From the NCBI GenBank assembly GCA_026413625.1, contig JAOAKO010000001.1:1-36975 (forward strand): a stretch of 36,975 bases of DNA. Direction: 5' to 3'. The notes under the pieces were generated by a model. It did no database searches. It was given only the letters and a program-made list of their open reading frames with translations, and was not told the DNA's origin. A program made the translations under genes and the position numbers. This document shows positions 8,989 to 17,893 of the stretch, piece by piece; position 1 is the first letter of the stretch; each line of letters starts with the position of its first letter. The DNA comes from Microcaldota archaeon (GTDB taxonomy: Archaea; Micrarchaeota; Micrarchaeia; CABMEP01).

Positions 8989-9438
8989 ATGTCGAGACTA
9001 CACACAAAGAAAAAGGGAAAATCCGGCTCAAGAAAGTTTAAAGGCAATTCCCTTCAGACTGAAATGAGCAAGGAAGAGATTGAGAAGATCGTCGTAGATC
9101 TTTATAGGGCAGGAAACGCACCATCTGTCATAGGTCACATACTAAGAGACCAATATGCAGTTGGCAGTGTAAGAAACGCTACAGGCAAATCAATACTTCA
9201 AATCATAGAAACCGTAGCGGGAAAGAAAGAGTTTCCGGAGAATCTCGCAAATCTTATGAAAAAGGCCGTAAGACTCAGGGCACATCTCGAGAGAAATAAA
9301 TCAGACCTGCATAACAAAATCAAGCTAAATTCAATTGAGACAAAGATCAGGAGGCTTGGCAAGTACTACATAAGAAAGAAAGTGCTTCCTGCAGATTGGA
9401 AATACGATCCTGCAGTCGCAGCGATTCAATTCAAGTGA
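8989..9438 (+). CDS. rps15: 30S ribosomal protein S15 (uS15)
   Basis: Archaeal/eukaryotic-type uS15, 149 residues, a small-subunit protein binding 16S rRNA helices 20-22. It has the family N-terminus MSRLHTKKKGKSGSRK, the added helical domain MSKEEIEKIVVDLYRAGN and the core LRAHLERNKSDLHNKIKLNSIETKIRRLGKYYIRKKVLPADWKYDP. Length is normal for archaea. An AGTGGGATATT ribosome site precedes the ATG. It is followed after 42 bases by eS1, a common archaeal pairing, probably as one transcript ending at the T-tract after 10059. Confidence 0.98.
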   Translation: MSRLHTKKKGKSGSRKFKGNSLQTEMSKEEIEKIVVDLYRAGNAPSVIGHILRDQYAVGSVRNATGKSILQIIETVAGKKEFPENLANLMKKAVRLRAHLERNKSDLHNKIKLNSIETKIRRLGKYYIRKKVLPADWKYDPAVAAIQFK

Positions 9439-9480
9439 TTTGCATTCGTCATAGGATGATTGATTTTAATTGGTGATTAT

Positions 9481-10059
9481 TTGGTAAAGAAAGTAGTTGA
9501 TACTTGGAAAACAAAACAATGGTATGAAGTAGTAGCCCCGCAAATTTTCGATTCCAAGGTAGTGGGAGAGATAATCTCATCAGATCCGAAGATTCTCAAA
9601 GACAGAGTTGTAAAAGTTGGCCTTGACGAGCTGACAGGGGACTTTTCTCAGGCATATACGAACGTTAAGCTTAGGATAGTGGACGTCAAAGGAAAGACTG
9701 CCACTACCAAGTTCATCGGTTCCGAGCAGCTTCCAAGCTATATAAGAACATTCATAAGAAGGAGAAAGACCCTGATTGACGATGTAATAGACGTAAAGAC
9801 TATGGACGGCCAACAGCTGAGGATCAAACCAATAGTATTTACAGGAGGAAAAATCGCAAGAGACGCAGAGGCTAAAATAAGGACAACTTTAAGGGCTCTT
9901 TTGGCTGAAAAAGCTTCAAAGACAAACAGCGACGATCTCCTAAGGGAGATTTTATTCAAGAAATACGCCCAGTCTTTGATACCGGCTATAAAGAAAATAG
10001 CCCCAATAAAGAGAATCGAAATAAGAAAAATAGAGCTTAAGGAAGTGTTTACAAAGTAA
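9481..10059 (+). CDS. rps3ae: 30S ribosomal protein S1e/S3Ae (eS1)
   Basis: Archaeal/eukaryotic eS1, a small-subunit platform protein near the mRNA exit. Family signatures are KKVVDTWKTKQWYEVVAPQIFDSKVVGEIISS, ELTGDFSQAYTNVKLRIVDVKGK and the RRRKTLIDDVIDVKTMDG segment. The longest frame would begin at a TTG at 9460, but the motif GGTGAT at 9472-9477 sits three bases before a second TTG at 9481. That is the spacing used by several neighbours here, so I choose TTG 9481, giving 192 residues. The protein otherwise has normal length. Confidence 0.95.
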   Translation: MVKKVVDTWKTKQWYEVVAPQIFDSKVVGEIISSDPKILKDRVVKVGLDELTGDFSQAYTNVKLRIVDVKGKTATTKFIGSEQLPSYIRTFIRRRKTLIDDVIDVKTMDGQQLRIKPIVFTGGKIARDAEAKIRTTLRALLAEKASKTNSDDLLREILFKKYAQSLIPAIKKIAPIKRIEIRKIELKEVFTK

Positions 10060-10085
10060 TTTTTTTCTTTTTGTCTATTTTTTAA
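10060..10085 (+). terminator. T-rich terminator after eS1
   Basis: Runs of T (TTTTTTCTTTTTG then ATTTTTTAA) immediately follow the eS1 stop, in the 50-base gap before the convergent Nop5 gene. Archaeal termination commonly uses such oligo-T stretches without a hairpin. Confidence 0.55.
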
Positions 10086-10111
10086 CTATTTGTTTCATCG
10101 CCTCATGTCTG

Positions 10112-10906
10112 CTATTTTTTTTCGTTGAGTATTTCATTTACTCTTTTTTCGAAATCTTGCCTGAGCTCCTTTCCAATGAAATGTCCTTTTCCATAAGCGT
10201 CAACCTTTGCAGCTATGGCCAATTTTGACGCCAGAGCTCTCGCAAGCTTGCCTCTCTTGTCTTTAGGGACGGAGTGAATAAGCGTATGCTGGAATATAAT
10301 CCCATGCTTTGGCGGCTTTGTTTTTCTTCTTAGGTGCTTGAATAACGCCTTTTCGGCTCCTAGAACCTGTATTGTGCTTGCAGGAAGTTTGGCCAATTTC
10401 TCAAGGCTTCCTACGTGAGCAATAAGCTTCGAAGCGATTTTCGGCCCGCCAACTTCAACAAGATTCGGGCATATCTCTCTTGCAAGATTTTCTTCATACT
10501 GCTGGAGCTGAGATTTTGCTTCCTCTAAAGTAATTATTTGCTGCGCAAGAAGCTTTATCATATCTAGGTCCTTTTCCTCAAGATCAGATCCCATTGTTTT
10601 TTCAAGCGAACTGATGATCGAATTCGCCTTGTCTCCGGCTATGCTCTGTATAGCTTTTTTAGTCGCTGCCATGTTGTTTTTGTCTATTTGCAAAACAAGA
10701 TTTGCGTATTTGACTCTGTCTTCCATCTTTAATTCAGGAAAATATGCTCCGTACCATTCGGTAAGTCTCTCAAAAAGCAGATTGATTTGTTTTTCTAAAT
10801 CAGCGATTGCATTGTCAGTAAAGACAAGAAGATTGTCTTTCGATAAATATGATTTTTTGATCTTAGCTTTCATCTCTTCCAGAATTCTCATTCTTCGTTT
10901 ATCCAT
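10112..10906 (-). CDS. nop5: Nop5 (Nop56/58-like) C/D-box sRNP core protein, N-terminally short
   Basis: This is the scaffold of the C/D RNP that guides 2'-O-methylation of rRNA/tRNA. The NOP domain is clear: NLVEVGGPKIASKLIAHVGS, then LAKLPASTIQVLGAEKALFKHL, then KHGIIFQHTLIHSVPKDKRGK and ARALASKLAIAAKVDAYGKG. A coiled-coil region (about 25-150) precedes it. What is missing is the N-terminal domain that binds fibrillarin: with the start I prefer, the protein is 264 residues against about 370-420 usually. The ATG at 10906 has an AAAGGTTGATACT ribosome site, and a TATA box at 10941-10955 would start transcription near 10922, downstream of the only other in-frame ATG (10942). No fibrillarin gene is in the window. 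Confidence 0.92.
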   Translation of the reverse strand: MDKRRMRILEEMKAKIKKSYLSKDNLLVFTDNAIADLEKQINLLFERLTEWYGAYFPELKMEDRVKYANLVLQIDKNNMAATKKAIQSIAGDKANSIISSLEKTMGSDLEEKDLDMIKLLAQQIITLEEAKSQLQQYEENLAREICPNLVEVGGPKIASKLIAHVGSLEKLAKLPASTIQVLGAEKALFKHLRRKTKPPKHGIIFQHTLIHSVPKDKRGKLARALASKLAIAAKVDAYGKGHFIGKELRQDFEKRVNEILNEKK

Positions 10907-10940
10907 AGTATCAACCTTTAATTGATTTATGTTCGCTGTC

Positions 10941-10955
10941 AATTATATATTAAGG
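10941..10955 (-). promoter_or_regulatory. TATA box for nop5
   Basis: Read on the minus strand, CCTTAATATATAATT is centred about 42 bases before the chosen ATG (10906). The transcript would begin near 10922, leaving a short leader with the GGTTGAT ribosome site. This position excludes the longer in-frame start at 10942. Confidence 0.6.
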
Positions 10956-11041
10956 ATGCAATTTATTAATTTTTACTTAGTATATATTTTACTTGCCTGT
11001 TCAATAGATTAAAAAATCCTATATCAAATTGGAGTGGGAAA

Positions 11042-12547
11042 ATGACATCTACTGAAGTAAGAGAAAAAATCATACAGATTGCACTTAGAAGAGGGATTTT
11101 CTTTCCAGCAGCAGAGATATACTCGCCTGTAGGGGGTATTTATGATTTAGGGCCAGTCGGCAGGGCGCTTAAGCACAAGATAATTCAGCTGTGGAGATCG
11201 ATATTCATAGAAAGATATGGATTTCTTGAGATTGAAACTTCCTTGATTCTGCCAGAACCTGTTTTGAAGGCATCAGGCCATATCGATCATTTCAGCGATC
11301 CAGTAACCACATGCAAGTTGTGCGGAAATAAGTTTAGGGCAGACCATCTGTTGCAGGAAAATAACGTGAATGTGGAAGGAAAAACAATAGATGAGATAAA
11401 TCAAATTTTAAAGGTGGCCGACATCAAATGCCCGACGTGCGGAAAGAAAGGTTTTTCAGATGTCGAATTTTTCAATCTAATGTTCAAAACAAATATCGGT
11501 CCAGTAGAGGGAACGCGGGGGTATCTAAGACCAGAAACTGCGCAGGGAATATATTTGGCGTTTCCTCGCTTGTTTAGAGTGTACGGCAAGCTTCCTCTTG
11601 CAATAGGTCAAGCAGGAAAGTCATTCAGAAATGAAATTTCCCCAAGACAGGGATTCGTAAGGCTCCGTGAATTTACACAGATGGAATTGGAATACTTCTT
11701 TGACCCATCAAATCCTTCGGTTAAGGGATTAGAAAAAATATTAGACAAAACAGTTCCAGTTCTAACAAGAGAAAGTCAGGAAAATGCAAGAAAAAGCGGA
11801 ACAGAACCAGAAATTTCTTACCTGACAGTCAGGGAACTTATAGACAGAAAAATAGCCCCAAACGAGCCGATGGCATTTTTCCTAGGGCTTGCTTCCGAAT
11901 TTTATTCGAGATGCGGCATACCCAAAGGAAAGATCAGGTTCCGCCATCTTTTTATGGATGAGGTTCCGCACTACTCGGGGGGAAATTTTGATCCAGAGGT
12001 TGAGACCTCATACGGGCATATTGAAGTTGCCGGAATTGCATACAGAACAGATTATGATCTTAAGTCTCATTCCCACCTTTCAGGTAAAGATTTATCCGTT
12101 ACACTTCCAGATGGAAGGAAGATTATCCCACACGTAGTTGAACCCTCATTAGGTGTGGAGCGTTTGATGTGGGCCATTCTTGAGCACTCATATAGAGAGA
12201 AAGATGAAATTCATGATTGGGAGTGGTTTGACTTGCCACCCGAGCTATCGCCGTACGATGTTGCAGTGTTTCCATTAATGAAAAAGGACGGCCTTGCAGA
12301 AAAGGCACAGGCGATAGCAGACGGTTTGCGAGACAAAGGGCTGTCTGTTTTATATGACGAATCAGGCAGCATAGGAAAAAGATACGCAAGAGCAGACGAG
12401 ATTGGCATGAAATGGGCAGTTACGATCGATTATGATACGCTGAAAGATAACACAGTAACTGTAAGAGATAGAAACACAGCGAAACAAGTAAGGATAAAGA
12501 TTGATGAAATCGCAAATTTCATCAAAAAGAATGCTGGGATAAATTGA
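11042..12547 (+). CDS. glyS: Glycyl-tRNA synthetase (class II, alpha2 type)
   Basis: Charges tRNA-Gly. The 501-residue protein has the archaeal/eukaryotic N-terminus RRGIFFPAAEIYSPVGGIYDLGPVGRALK, and zinc-ribbon cysteine pairs in CKLCGNKFRADHLL and CPTCGKKGF. Motif 2 is SFRNEISPRQGFVRLREFTQME, interrupted here at its core by no insertion, and motif 3 is EPSLGVERLMWAIL. The C-terminal anticodon-binding domain (about 400-495) begins at LSPYDVAVFPLMKKDGLAEKA and contains YDESGSIGKRYARADEIGMKWAVTID. Length is slightly short of the roughly 550-570 common in archaea. A GGAGTGGG ribosome site precedes the ATG. Confidence 0.97.
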   Translation: MTSTEVREKIIQIALRRGIFFPAAEIYSPVGGIYDLGPVGRALKHKIIQLWRSIFIERYGFLEIETSLILPEPVLKASGHIDHFSDPVTTCKLCGNKFRADHLLQENNVNVEGKTIDEINQILKVADIKCPTCGKKGFSDVEFFNLMFKTNIGPVEGTRGYLRPETAQGIYLAFPRLFRVYGKLPLAIGQAGKSFRNEISPRQGFVRLREFTQMELEYFFDPSNPSVKGLEKILDKTVPVLTRESQENARKSGTEPEISYLTVRELIDRKIAPNEPMAFFLGLASEFYSRCGIPKGKIRFRHLFMDEVPHYSGGNFDPEVETSYGHIEVAGIAYRTDYDLKSHSHLSGKDLSVTLPDGRKIIPHVVEPSLGVERLMWAILEHSYREKDEIHDWEWFDLPPELSPYDVAVFPLMKKDGLAEKAQAIADGLRDKGLSVLYDESGSIGKRYARADEIGMKWAVTIDYDTLKDNTVTVRDRNTAKQVRIKIDEIANFIKKNAGIN

Positions 12548-12599
12548 TCAGGCAAACATTTATAAATAAAGAGTCCGTATATTAATTACAGATATTTCA

Positions 12600-12643
12600 A
12601 AGACTTTTTTAAGATTGTTTTAACGTGCCAATCTTAAGGTCTT
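12600..12643 (+). ncRNA. Long hairpin; candidate small RNA or structured leader
   Basis: AAGAC (12600-12604) pairs with GTCTT (12639-12643). After a TTT bulge, TTTAAGATTG (12608-12617) pairs with CAATCTTAAG (12629-12638), with one T-G wobble and an 11-base loop. A TATA-like TTTATAAATA at 12559-12568 would start a transcript near 12590, just before the hairpin. A T-rich TTGTTTTAAAA follows it, and a second TATA-like AAAATATATTTG lies near 12650. So it could be a separate 50-60 base RNA, or the leader of the PIN-ATPase gene at 12737. Which strand carries the function is not certain. Confidence 0.4.
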
Positions 12644-12736
12644 GTTTTAAAATATATTTGGTACGTCTATGTGCAAGAAACTAAAACATTACATTTAATC
12701 GTTATTGGTTAAAGCACATTTATGAAAGGTGAAAAA

Positions 12737-14230
12737 ATGTCAGAAGAAATCAAACAAACAAACGAAAACAAAGAAGTAAGAGAAGCCAAATTTAGAAATC
12801 CGAGGTCGTCCATCAAGGAAGACAAATTTGATCTTAAAGGTAAGAGGTCGATAGTTCCAGACACTTCTGTGCTGATAGATGGAAGATTGAGCGAAATTCT
12901 AAAAGAGCAAGATCTTCAGCAGATTAAAATAACAATTCACAAGGCGTCTGTCGGAGAGCTTGAGCATCAGGCAAATTCAGGCAAAGAAATCGGATTTAGC
13001 GGTCTTGCCGAAATAAAGCTGCTTAGGGAAATCTCGCAGACAGGAAAAATAGAGCTTGAGTTTGGAGGGGAAAGAAGTACGGAGTTAATGGTAAAGGCAG
13101 CTAAGCTTGGAGAAGTGGACGCTGCAATAAGAGAGCTTGCAAAACAACTTAACGCAATGCTCATCACTTCAGACAAAGTGCAATCAGAGGTGGCGAGAGC
13201 GGAAGGAATAGATGTAATTTATCTCGAGCCAAGAAAGTATCTAAGAGAACTATCATTCAAGCAGTATCTTACCTCGGATACTGTTTCCTTGCACTTTAAA
13301 GAAGATACGGTTCCACTTGCAAAAAGAGGAAAACCAGGAAATATTCAATTGGTTCCTGCAAGAAAGGACCCGACGACAAAGGAAGAGCTTGAGCTTATGA
13401 TCAAAGAGATTATAGATACTGCTAGGGCAGACAGCAAATCATATTTCGAATTGGATGCAAAAGGCGCTGCGGTGATCCAGCTAAGAGAATTTAGGATTGC
13501 GATCGCAAGGCAGCCTTTTTCCGACGGACTGGAGATAACGATCGTAAGGCCAATAATGAAAGCCTCATTTGATGACTATGCTTTGTCAAACAGATTGAAG
13601 CAGAGATTGATTGAAAGGGCTGAAGGAATAATAATATGCGGTTCTCCTGGAAGCGGAAAATCCACGTTTGCAGCTGCGCTTGCAGAGATGTACATGAAAA
13701 ATAAGAAGATAGTCAAAACCCTTGAATCTCCCAGAGATCTCCAGGTGCCCGAAGAAGTAACTCAATATGCGGCACTAGATGGCAGCTTTGAAAAAACAGG
13801 CGACATTCTGCTTTTGGTCAGGCCAGATTACAGCATTTACGATGAAATGAGAAAAACAACCGACTTTAAGGTATTCTCAGATTTGAGGCTTTCGGGAATA
13901 GGGATGGTGGGTGTCGTGCATGCGACACGCCCAATCGAGGCGATTCAAAGATTCATTGGAAGAGTCGACCTGGGAATGATACCTCAAATAGTTGATACTG
14001 TGATCTTTATAAAGGAAGGAAAGATAAAGAAAGTCCTTGAATTGAAGATGAAAGTAAAAATTCCTTACGGGATGAGAGACCGTGATCTCGCCAGACCGGT
14101 AGTTCAAGTAAGCGATTTCGAGACTGGAAAAGTAGAGTGGGAAATATACAAGTTTGGCGATGAGACAGTAAGCATACAGATAGAATCCGAAAACGATGAG
14201 AGATGGGCTAAGAGAAATAGGAGAAAATAA
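12737..14230 (+). CDS. PIN-domain ATPase (PINc/VapC-type, with RecA-like ATPase)
   Basis: A widely conserved archaeal two-domain protein. Residues about 38-165 are a PIN RNase domain: [12 protein letters not shown] holds the first catalytic Asp (42), followed by acidic residues in [10 protein letters not shown] and [24 protein letters not shown]. From about 215 is a secretion-ATPase/PilT-like domain with Walker [10 protein letters not shown] (about 301-309) and the late [25 protein letters not shown]. The C-terminal KH/RNA-binding part seen in roughly 600-residue relatives appears shortened. Function is probably RNA processing or degradation near ribosomes, not experimentally settled. An ATG at 12722 is in frame, but the GGTGAAAAA ribosome site directly precedes the ATG at 12737, giving 497 residues. 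Confidence 0.9.
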   Translation: MSEEIKQTNENKEVREAKFRNPRSSIKEDKFDLKGKRSIVPDTSVLIDGRLSEILKEQDLQQIKITIHKASVGELEHQANSGKEIGFSGLAEIKLLREISQTGKIELEFGGERSTELMVKAAKLGEVDAAIRELAKQLNAMLITSDKVQSEVARAEGIDVIYLEPRKYLRELSFKQYLTSDTVSLHFKEDTVPLAKRGKPGNIQLVPARKDPTTKEELELMIKEIIDTARADSKSYFELDAKGAAVIQLREFRIAIARQPFSDGLEITIVRPIMKASFDDYALSNRLKQRLIERAEGIIICGSPGSGKSTFAAALAEMYMKNKKIVKTLESPRDLQVPEEVTQYAALDGSFEKTGDILLLVRPDYSIYDEMRKTTDFKVFSDLRLSGIGMVGVVHATRPIEAIQRFIGRVDLGMIPQIVDTVIFIKEGKIKKVLELKMKVKIPYGMRDRDLARPVVQVSDFETGKVEWEIYKFGDETVSIQIESENDERWAKRNRRK

Positions 14231-14273
14231 TTAAAGTTAGAAACCTGTTTTCAGCTGCCGCCGGATGTTTAGC

Positions 14274-14873
14274 TTAAAAATCTTGAACATCAGTGTCTTC
14301 TTGCATCTCGTTTTCGAGTTTAGATCTATTGTTGAAGAGCCGCTTATACTCTTTTTCGATTTTTTTCAGCTCATCGGTAGAAGGCAGTTCCCTCTCTTTT
14401 GTCTCATCATCTTTTTTTGCTTTTTTGCTCTCCGTAGCTGGCTTTTCCTTCCTTTTCATTTCTTTTTGAATCTCTTCCATCTCTTCGGTTGTTATATTAT
14501 ATCTTTCCTTTGCCGATAATATTTGCACTGCCTTTTCCAATCCCTTTATGGATTTTGATCCGCCTAGAATTTTTCCAATGAGTGAAGCAAGTCTTTTTGT
14601 ATCGGACGTATAGCCATTGTTAATTCTAATAACATGACAATTATGTAGCAAGCTTAGCGCCGTTTCCGCTTTATCGAATTCACACGCAAGCTTTATTAGC
14701 GGAATCAGCTCTGCTTCGCTAGAATAGGCGCTGTTTTTTTTAATTCTCATGATTGTTTCGTCTAAAAGCATTGAGTTATACATTGATCTGGTTTTAATTT
14801 TCTTTTTCAAGATCTCAAGCGATTCCGATTCTTCAAAGTTTTCATCTGAAAATCTATCAATATAGTGAGACAT
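14274..14873 (-). CDS. Unknown helical protein with charged C-terminal coiled coil
   Basis: I do not recognise this 199-residue protein. Residues 1-130 look like a compact all-helical domain (LEILKKKIKTRSMYNSMLLD; AELIPLIKLACEFDKAETAL; RLASLIGKILGGSKS). Residues 130-185 are very rich in Lys/Glu and probably form a coiled coil, ending in an acidic tail. There is no membrane segment. The minus-strand TATA-like GATTTATATTTG sits about 26 bases upstream of the ATG with no ribosome site, so the gene is probably transcribed on its own and leaderless. It lies 58 bases after the Hef-like helicase on the same strand, so a link to that protein is possible. Confidence 0.75.
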   Translation of the reverse strand: MSHYIDRFSDENFEESESLEILKKKIKTRSMYNSMLLDETIMRIKKNSAYSSEAELIPLIKLACEFDKAETALSLLHNCHVIRINNGYTSDTKRLASLIGKILGGSKSIKGLEKAVQILSAKERYNITTEEMEEIQKEMKRKEKPATESKKAKKDDETKERELPSTDELKKIEKEYKRLFNNRSKLENEMQEDTDVQDF

Positions 14874-14931
14874 GCTTTTAGAACATCAATTACAAATATA
14901 AATCTTTTGTTTTTGGCGTTTCCCTAAGTTG

Positions 14932-16497
14932 TTAAAATTTGAAATAGTCAACTATCCTCTGTTGTATAGTTTCTTCTTTTTTGCCATGCCCCGAGCTTTT
15001 TTTCTTAATTTTTATTTCGCTTCTGTCGCTTTTTTTAGTTGCTTCCTTTTTTTCTTTTGCCATCGCTTTGATCATTTTTTTCATCTTTCTTTCCTTTGCG
15101 GCAGAAACATATTTGAATATCTCGTCCCTTGTGTTTTTAGAAACAAGTATTATCACTTCCCCTTCTCTTGTTCTTCCGACCCTCCCCCTTCTTTGAATCA
15201 TCCTAATCTCGCTCGGAACCGGCTCGTAAAATATTGCGGTATCTGCCGACGGGATGTCTATTCCCTCCTCTCCTATAGATGAAGCCACCAACACTTGAAT
15301 CTTTCCTTCTGCAAATTCTGCTATTGTTTCCTTTTGTCTTTTATGTCCGGCGCTGCCTTCCTTTCCCTTGCCGAGGAACTCTTTTGCGCTTATTCCATTT
15401 TCATTAAGCTTCTGCACTATGTGGTGAACTTGGTCTCTATATTGCGCGAATATGATTATTTTTTTCCCTTCCCTCTCCCTTGCCAACTCTATCAGCTTTG
15501 TTATCTTGGGATGCTCTATATCCTTAACTTTATTTGCAGCCTGGTTGAATCTCCAATCTATTCTGTTCTTTCTTTCCTTCAATCTTTCCAAAAATTTAAT
15601 ATAAGCCATAGGGCTCTCGCTTTCAAGAAGTTCCACTCCATGGAAAGCATTATAGAAAATCGCAAAATGACCCAATGCGGCCATGTATCTGTTTTCAACC
15701 AAGTTTCTATATATCTGCGAAAGTCTTCCGCGGGGCATTCTTCTCGATACGGTGACATTAAGTTCATTCAGTGTTTTTGCTTTTTCATCCATAAGCTCAT
15801 TAAGAAGAGAAACGGCATCTTTTATTTCTTCTGGAAGCTCTACCTCTACCCATTTAACTTCTGTTTTAGGTATGTATTTTTGGAGGTCTGGATCTTGTTC
15901 AGTTCTTATTTCTACATTTTCTATTTTAAGCGCTTCCATTATTTCTTTTATTCTTTCGCTTTTTCCGCCTGGGGAAGCCGTCAGCCCTATTATCGTTTTT
16001 TCGGTTTTCATAAGCGCCTTTTTTTCGCTCTCTCCCTGTTCAACGAATGCATTTGCAACGTAAGTATACGCATAGTTTCCAACAGACCTGTGGCATTCGT
16101 CTATAATAAGACAAGAAAACAGGTAGAGGATGCCTCCCGGATCATTTTCGCTCGCTGTCTTTTCGATATCGTTTTTCACCGTTTGAGGGGTTGCAACTAT
16201 CACGTCGCTTTCACAATACGCCTTTAGCCTTTCTTCTCTTTTGCTTTGCCCTGTTATTTGTGCAATCTTATAACCCGAGCCATAAAAGAATTCGTTCAAC
16301 TTCTTTTCGTGCTGATTGACAAGAGGTTTTGTAGGCGCAAGAAATAAACACTTCTGTTTTTTCTTCAGGAAATGTTCGATTATAAGTGCACCGATTACCG
16401 TCTTACCCGTACCTGTCGGGAGCACTATGAGAGTGTTTTTCTTCTGTACTGCGCTTTTTGCTATTTGCTCTTGGTACTCTCTAGGTATGATTTGCAT
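14932..16497 (-). CDS. Hef/FANCM-type superfamily 2 helicase without nuclease domain
   Basis: ATP-dependent helicase of the Hef/FANCM/MPH1 group, which remodels stalled forks. The order of motifs is standard: Q-like PREYQEQIAKSA, Walker A LPTGTGKTVIGAL (about 26-38), Ia LAPTKPLV, II IIDECHRS, III GLTASPGG, then domain 2 with IIFAQYRDQV, LVASSIGEEGIDIPSAD and the arginine-finger motif QRRGRVGR. An inserted thumb-like helical region lies between the domains (about 225-340). Canonical euryarchaeal Hef carries a C-terminal XPF-like nuclease plus HhH (about 740 residues). This one stops at 521 with a lysine-rich tail. A TATA-like TTTAAATTTATATTTTT about 26 bases upstream and no ribosome site indicate a leaderless mRNA. 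Positions 16498-16711 form the divergent promoter region with secF. Confidence 0.93.
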   Translation of the reverse strand: MQIIPREYQEQIAKSAVQKKNTLIVLPTGTGKTVIGALIIEHFLKKKQKCLFLAPTKPLVNQHEKKLNEFFYGSGYKIAQITGQSKREERLKAYCESDVIVATPQTVKNDIEKTASENDPGGILYLFSCLIIDECHRSVGNYAYTYVANAFVEQGESEKKALMKTEKTIIGLTASPGGKSERIKEIMEALKIENVEIRTEQDPDLQKYIPKTEVKWVEVELPEEIKDAVSLLNELMDEKAKTLNELNVTVSRRMPRGRLSQIYRNLVENRYMAALGHFAIFYNAFHGVELLESESPMAYIKFLERLKERKNRIDWRFNQAANKVKDIEHPKITKLIELAREREGKKIIIFAQYRDQVHHIVQKLNENGISAKEFLGKGKEGSAGHKRQKETIAEFAEGKIQVLVASSIGEEGIDIPSADTAIFYEPVPSEIRMIQRRGRVGRTREGEVIILVSKNTRDEIFKYVSAAKERKMKKMIKAMAKEKKEATKKSDRSEIKIKKKSSGHGKKEETIQQRIVDYFKF

Positions 16498-16711
16498 AAT
16501 TTAAATCAATTCTAAAAAAATATAAATTTAAAGGAACCTTCTTTCTTGTGATTTGTTTGCCTTTAAGTTCTTTAAAGTTATAGGCCATTACTTTCAAAAA
16601 TAAATGTATTTTAAATGTTTTTATACAAATATATATTGCTAAAATATTGTTAAGGCAATTTAGCACAATACAGTAACGGTTTCTTTGATAATAGATAAGA
16701 AGGGTGTTTAT

Positions 16712-17893
16712 TTGAAGCTTCCAAACATATACGAAGGAAATTACAGCTTGCTCATAATTTTCCCGCTTATACTTATAGTTTTAAGTCTATTCATGATTCC
16801 AAACTTAAAATACGGCATCGAGCTTCAGGGAGGCATGCTGATTACAATTCAGACCCAAGACCAGATAAACGCGCAGCAGATAAAAAGTTTGCTTTCGCAA
16901 AGCGGAATCAGCGATGCAGAAGTAAGAACGTTTCAAACCCCTAATGCAAATGTCGCCGAAATCGAAATTTCTACGGACCGAAGGATTTTAGATGTCGATG
17001 AGAAACTTGCAGAAATGGAGTCGATTTCAAAGCAGGCGAGCGACATTGAAAGCGAACTCGCAAGGCTGAGGTCTGAACAGCAAGCAACCGGTAAAAATCT
17101 TTCTTCACAGATTTCAAGCGACGAGGCTAAGCTTTCATCGCTTTCAACAAGGGCAAGGCAGCTTCAATCAGAGATATTCAAAATTTCAGAGGAAATGATC
17201 GGCAAAAAAGCAACTACACAGGAGGAACAGGGAAATGAAATAAGCAAAATAATGAAAGCGTCGAATTCGGTTTTCTCGGAAGCGAAGGTCGCCTATAAAG
17301 AGAGACTTATTTCTTTGCTTTCAGCATCTTTGCCCAACTCCGATATGAAACTCGAGGAAGTGAGTCCTGCCTTAAGCAGGTTGTTTGTGAACAAAGTATT
17401 GAACATAGCCCTCATTTCAGCCATCCTGGCGATCGTAGTCGTGTTCCTAATATTCAGAAATTTTGTTCCTTCGTTTGCAGTTATTGTCGGAGCTACTTCA
17501 GACATCATAATGGCTTTGGGAGCAATGGCGTTCTTCGGAATTCCTTTAACGCTCGCTTCCTTCGTCACTCTCATGACCCTGGCAGCCCTTTCACTCGATA
17601 CTGACATGATGCTTACAATAAAGACCGTTAAGAGGAAAGAGGGAACTCCAAGGGAAAGGGCATATGATGCTTTCAGAACAGGATTTGCCATGACAACGAC
17701 AGTCATAGTCGCATTTGCAATACTCATGTTTTTAGGAATGTATACGCACATTCCAACTTACTATCAAATAGGTGCAGTCGCAGTCGCAGGCTTAATTGGA
17801 GATTTGATTGCAACTTGGTGCCTTAATTCAGTCCTAGTGCTTTGGTATTTGGAGGGCAAATATGGAAACCTCATTCGCATGGTTAAGAGATAA
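16712..17893 (+). CDS. secF: Protein-export membrane protein SecF
   Basis: SecF works with SecD and the SecYEG channel, using the proton gradient to pull proteins out. One N-terminal membrane helix (about 12-30: LLIIFPLILIVLSLFMI) is followed by the extracellular domain (IELQGGMLITIQ) and a block of five membrane helices near the C-terminus that includes ALSLDTDMMLTIKTVKRKEGTP, the SecF signature loop. At 393 residues it is about 100 longer than usual archaeal SecF. The extra is a Glu/Ser/Gln-rich coiled coil at about 94-165 within the external domain. A TTG at 16685 is in frame, but GGGTGTTTAT directly before TTG 16712 decides the start, giving the conserved beginning KLPNIYEGNY. The gene overlaps secD by 32 bases. 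Confidence 0.94.
   Translation: MKLPNIYEGNYSLLIIFPLILIVLSLFMIPNLKYGIELQGGMLITIQTQDQINAQQIKSLLSQSGISDAEVRTFQTPNANVAEIEISTDRRILDVDEKLAEMESISKQASDIESELARLRSEQQATGKNLSSQISSDEAKLSSLSTRARQLQSEIFKISEEMIGKKATTQEEQGNEISKIMKASNSVFSEAKVAYKERLISLLSASLPNSDMKLEEVSPALSRLFVNKVLNIALISAILAIVVVFLIFRNFVPSFAVIVGATSDIIMALGAMAFFGIPLTLASFVTLMTLAALSLDTDMMLTIKTVKRKEGTPRERAYDAFRTGFAMTTTVIVAFAILMFLGMYTHIPTYYQIGAVAVAGLIGDLIATWCLNSVLVLWYLEGKYGNLIRMVKR

Noticed and set aside
15295-16227. Long rightward frame opposite the helicase gene
   Set aside because: It is on the strand opposite a well-supported helicase, has no recognisable domain and no start signals.
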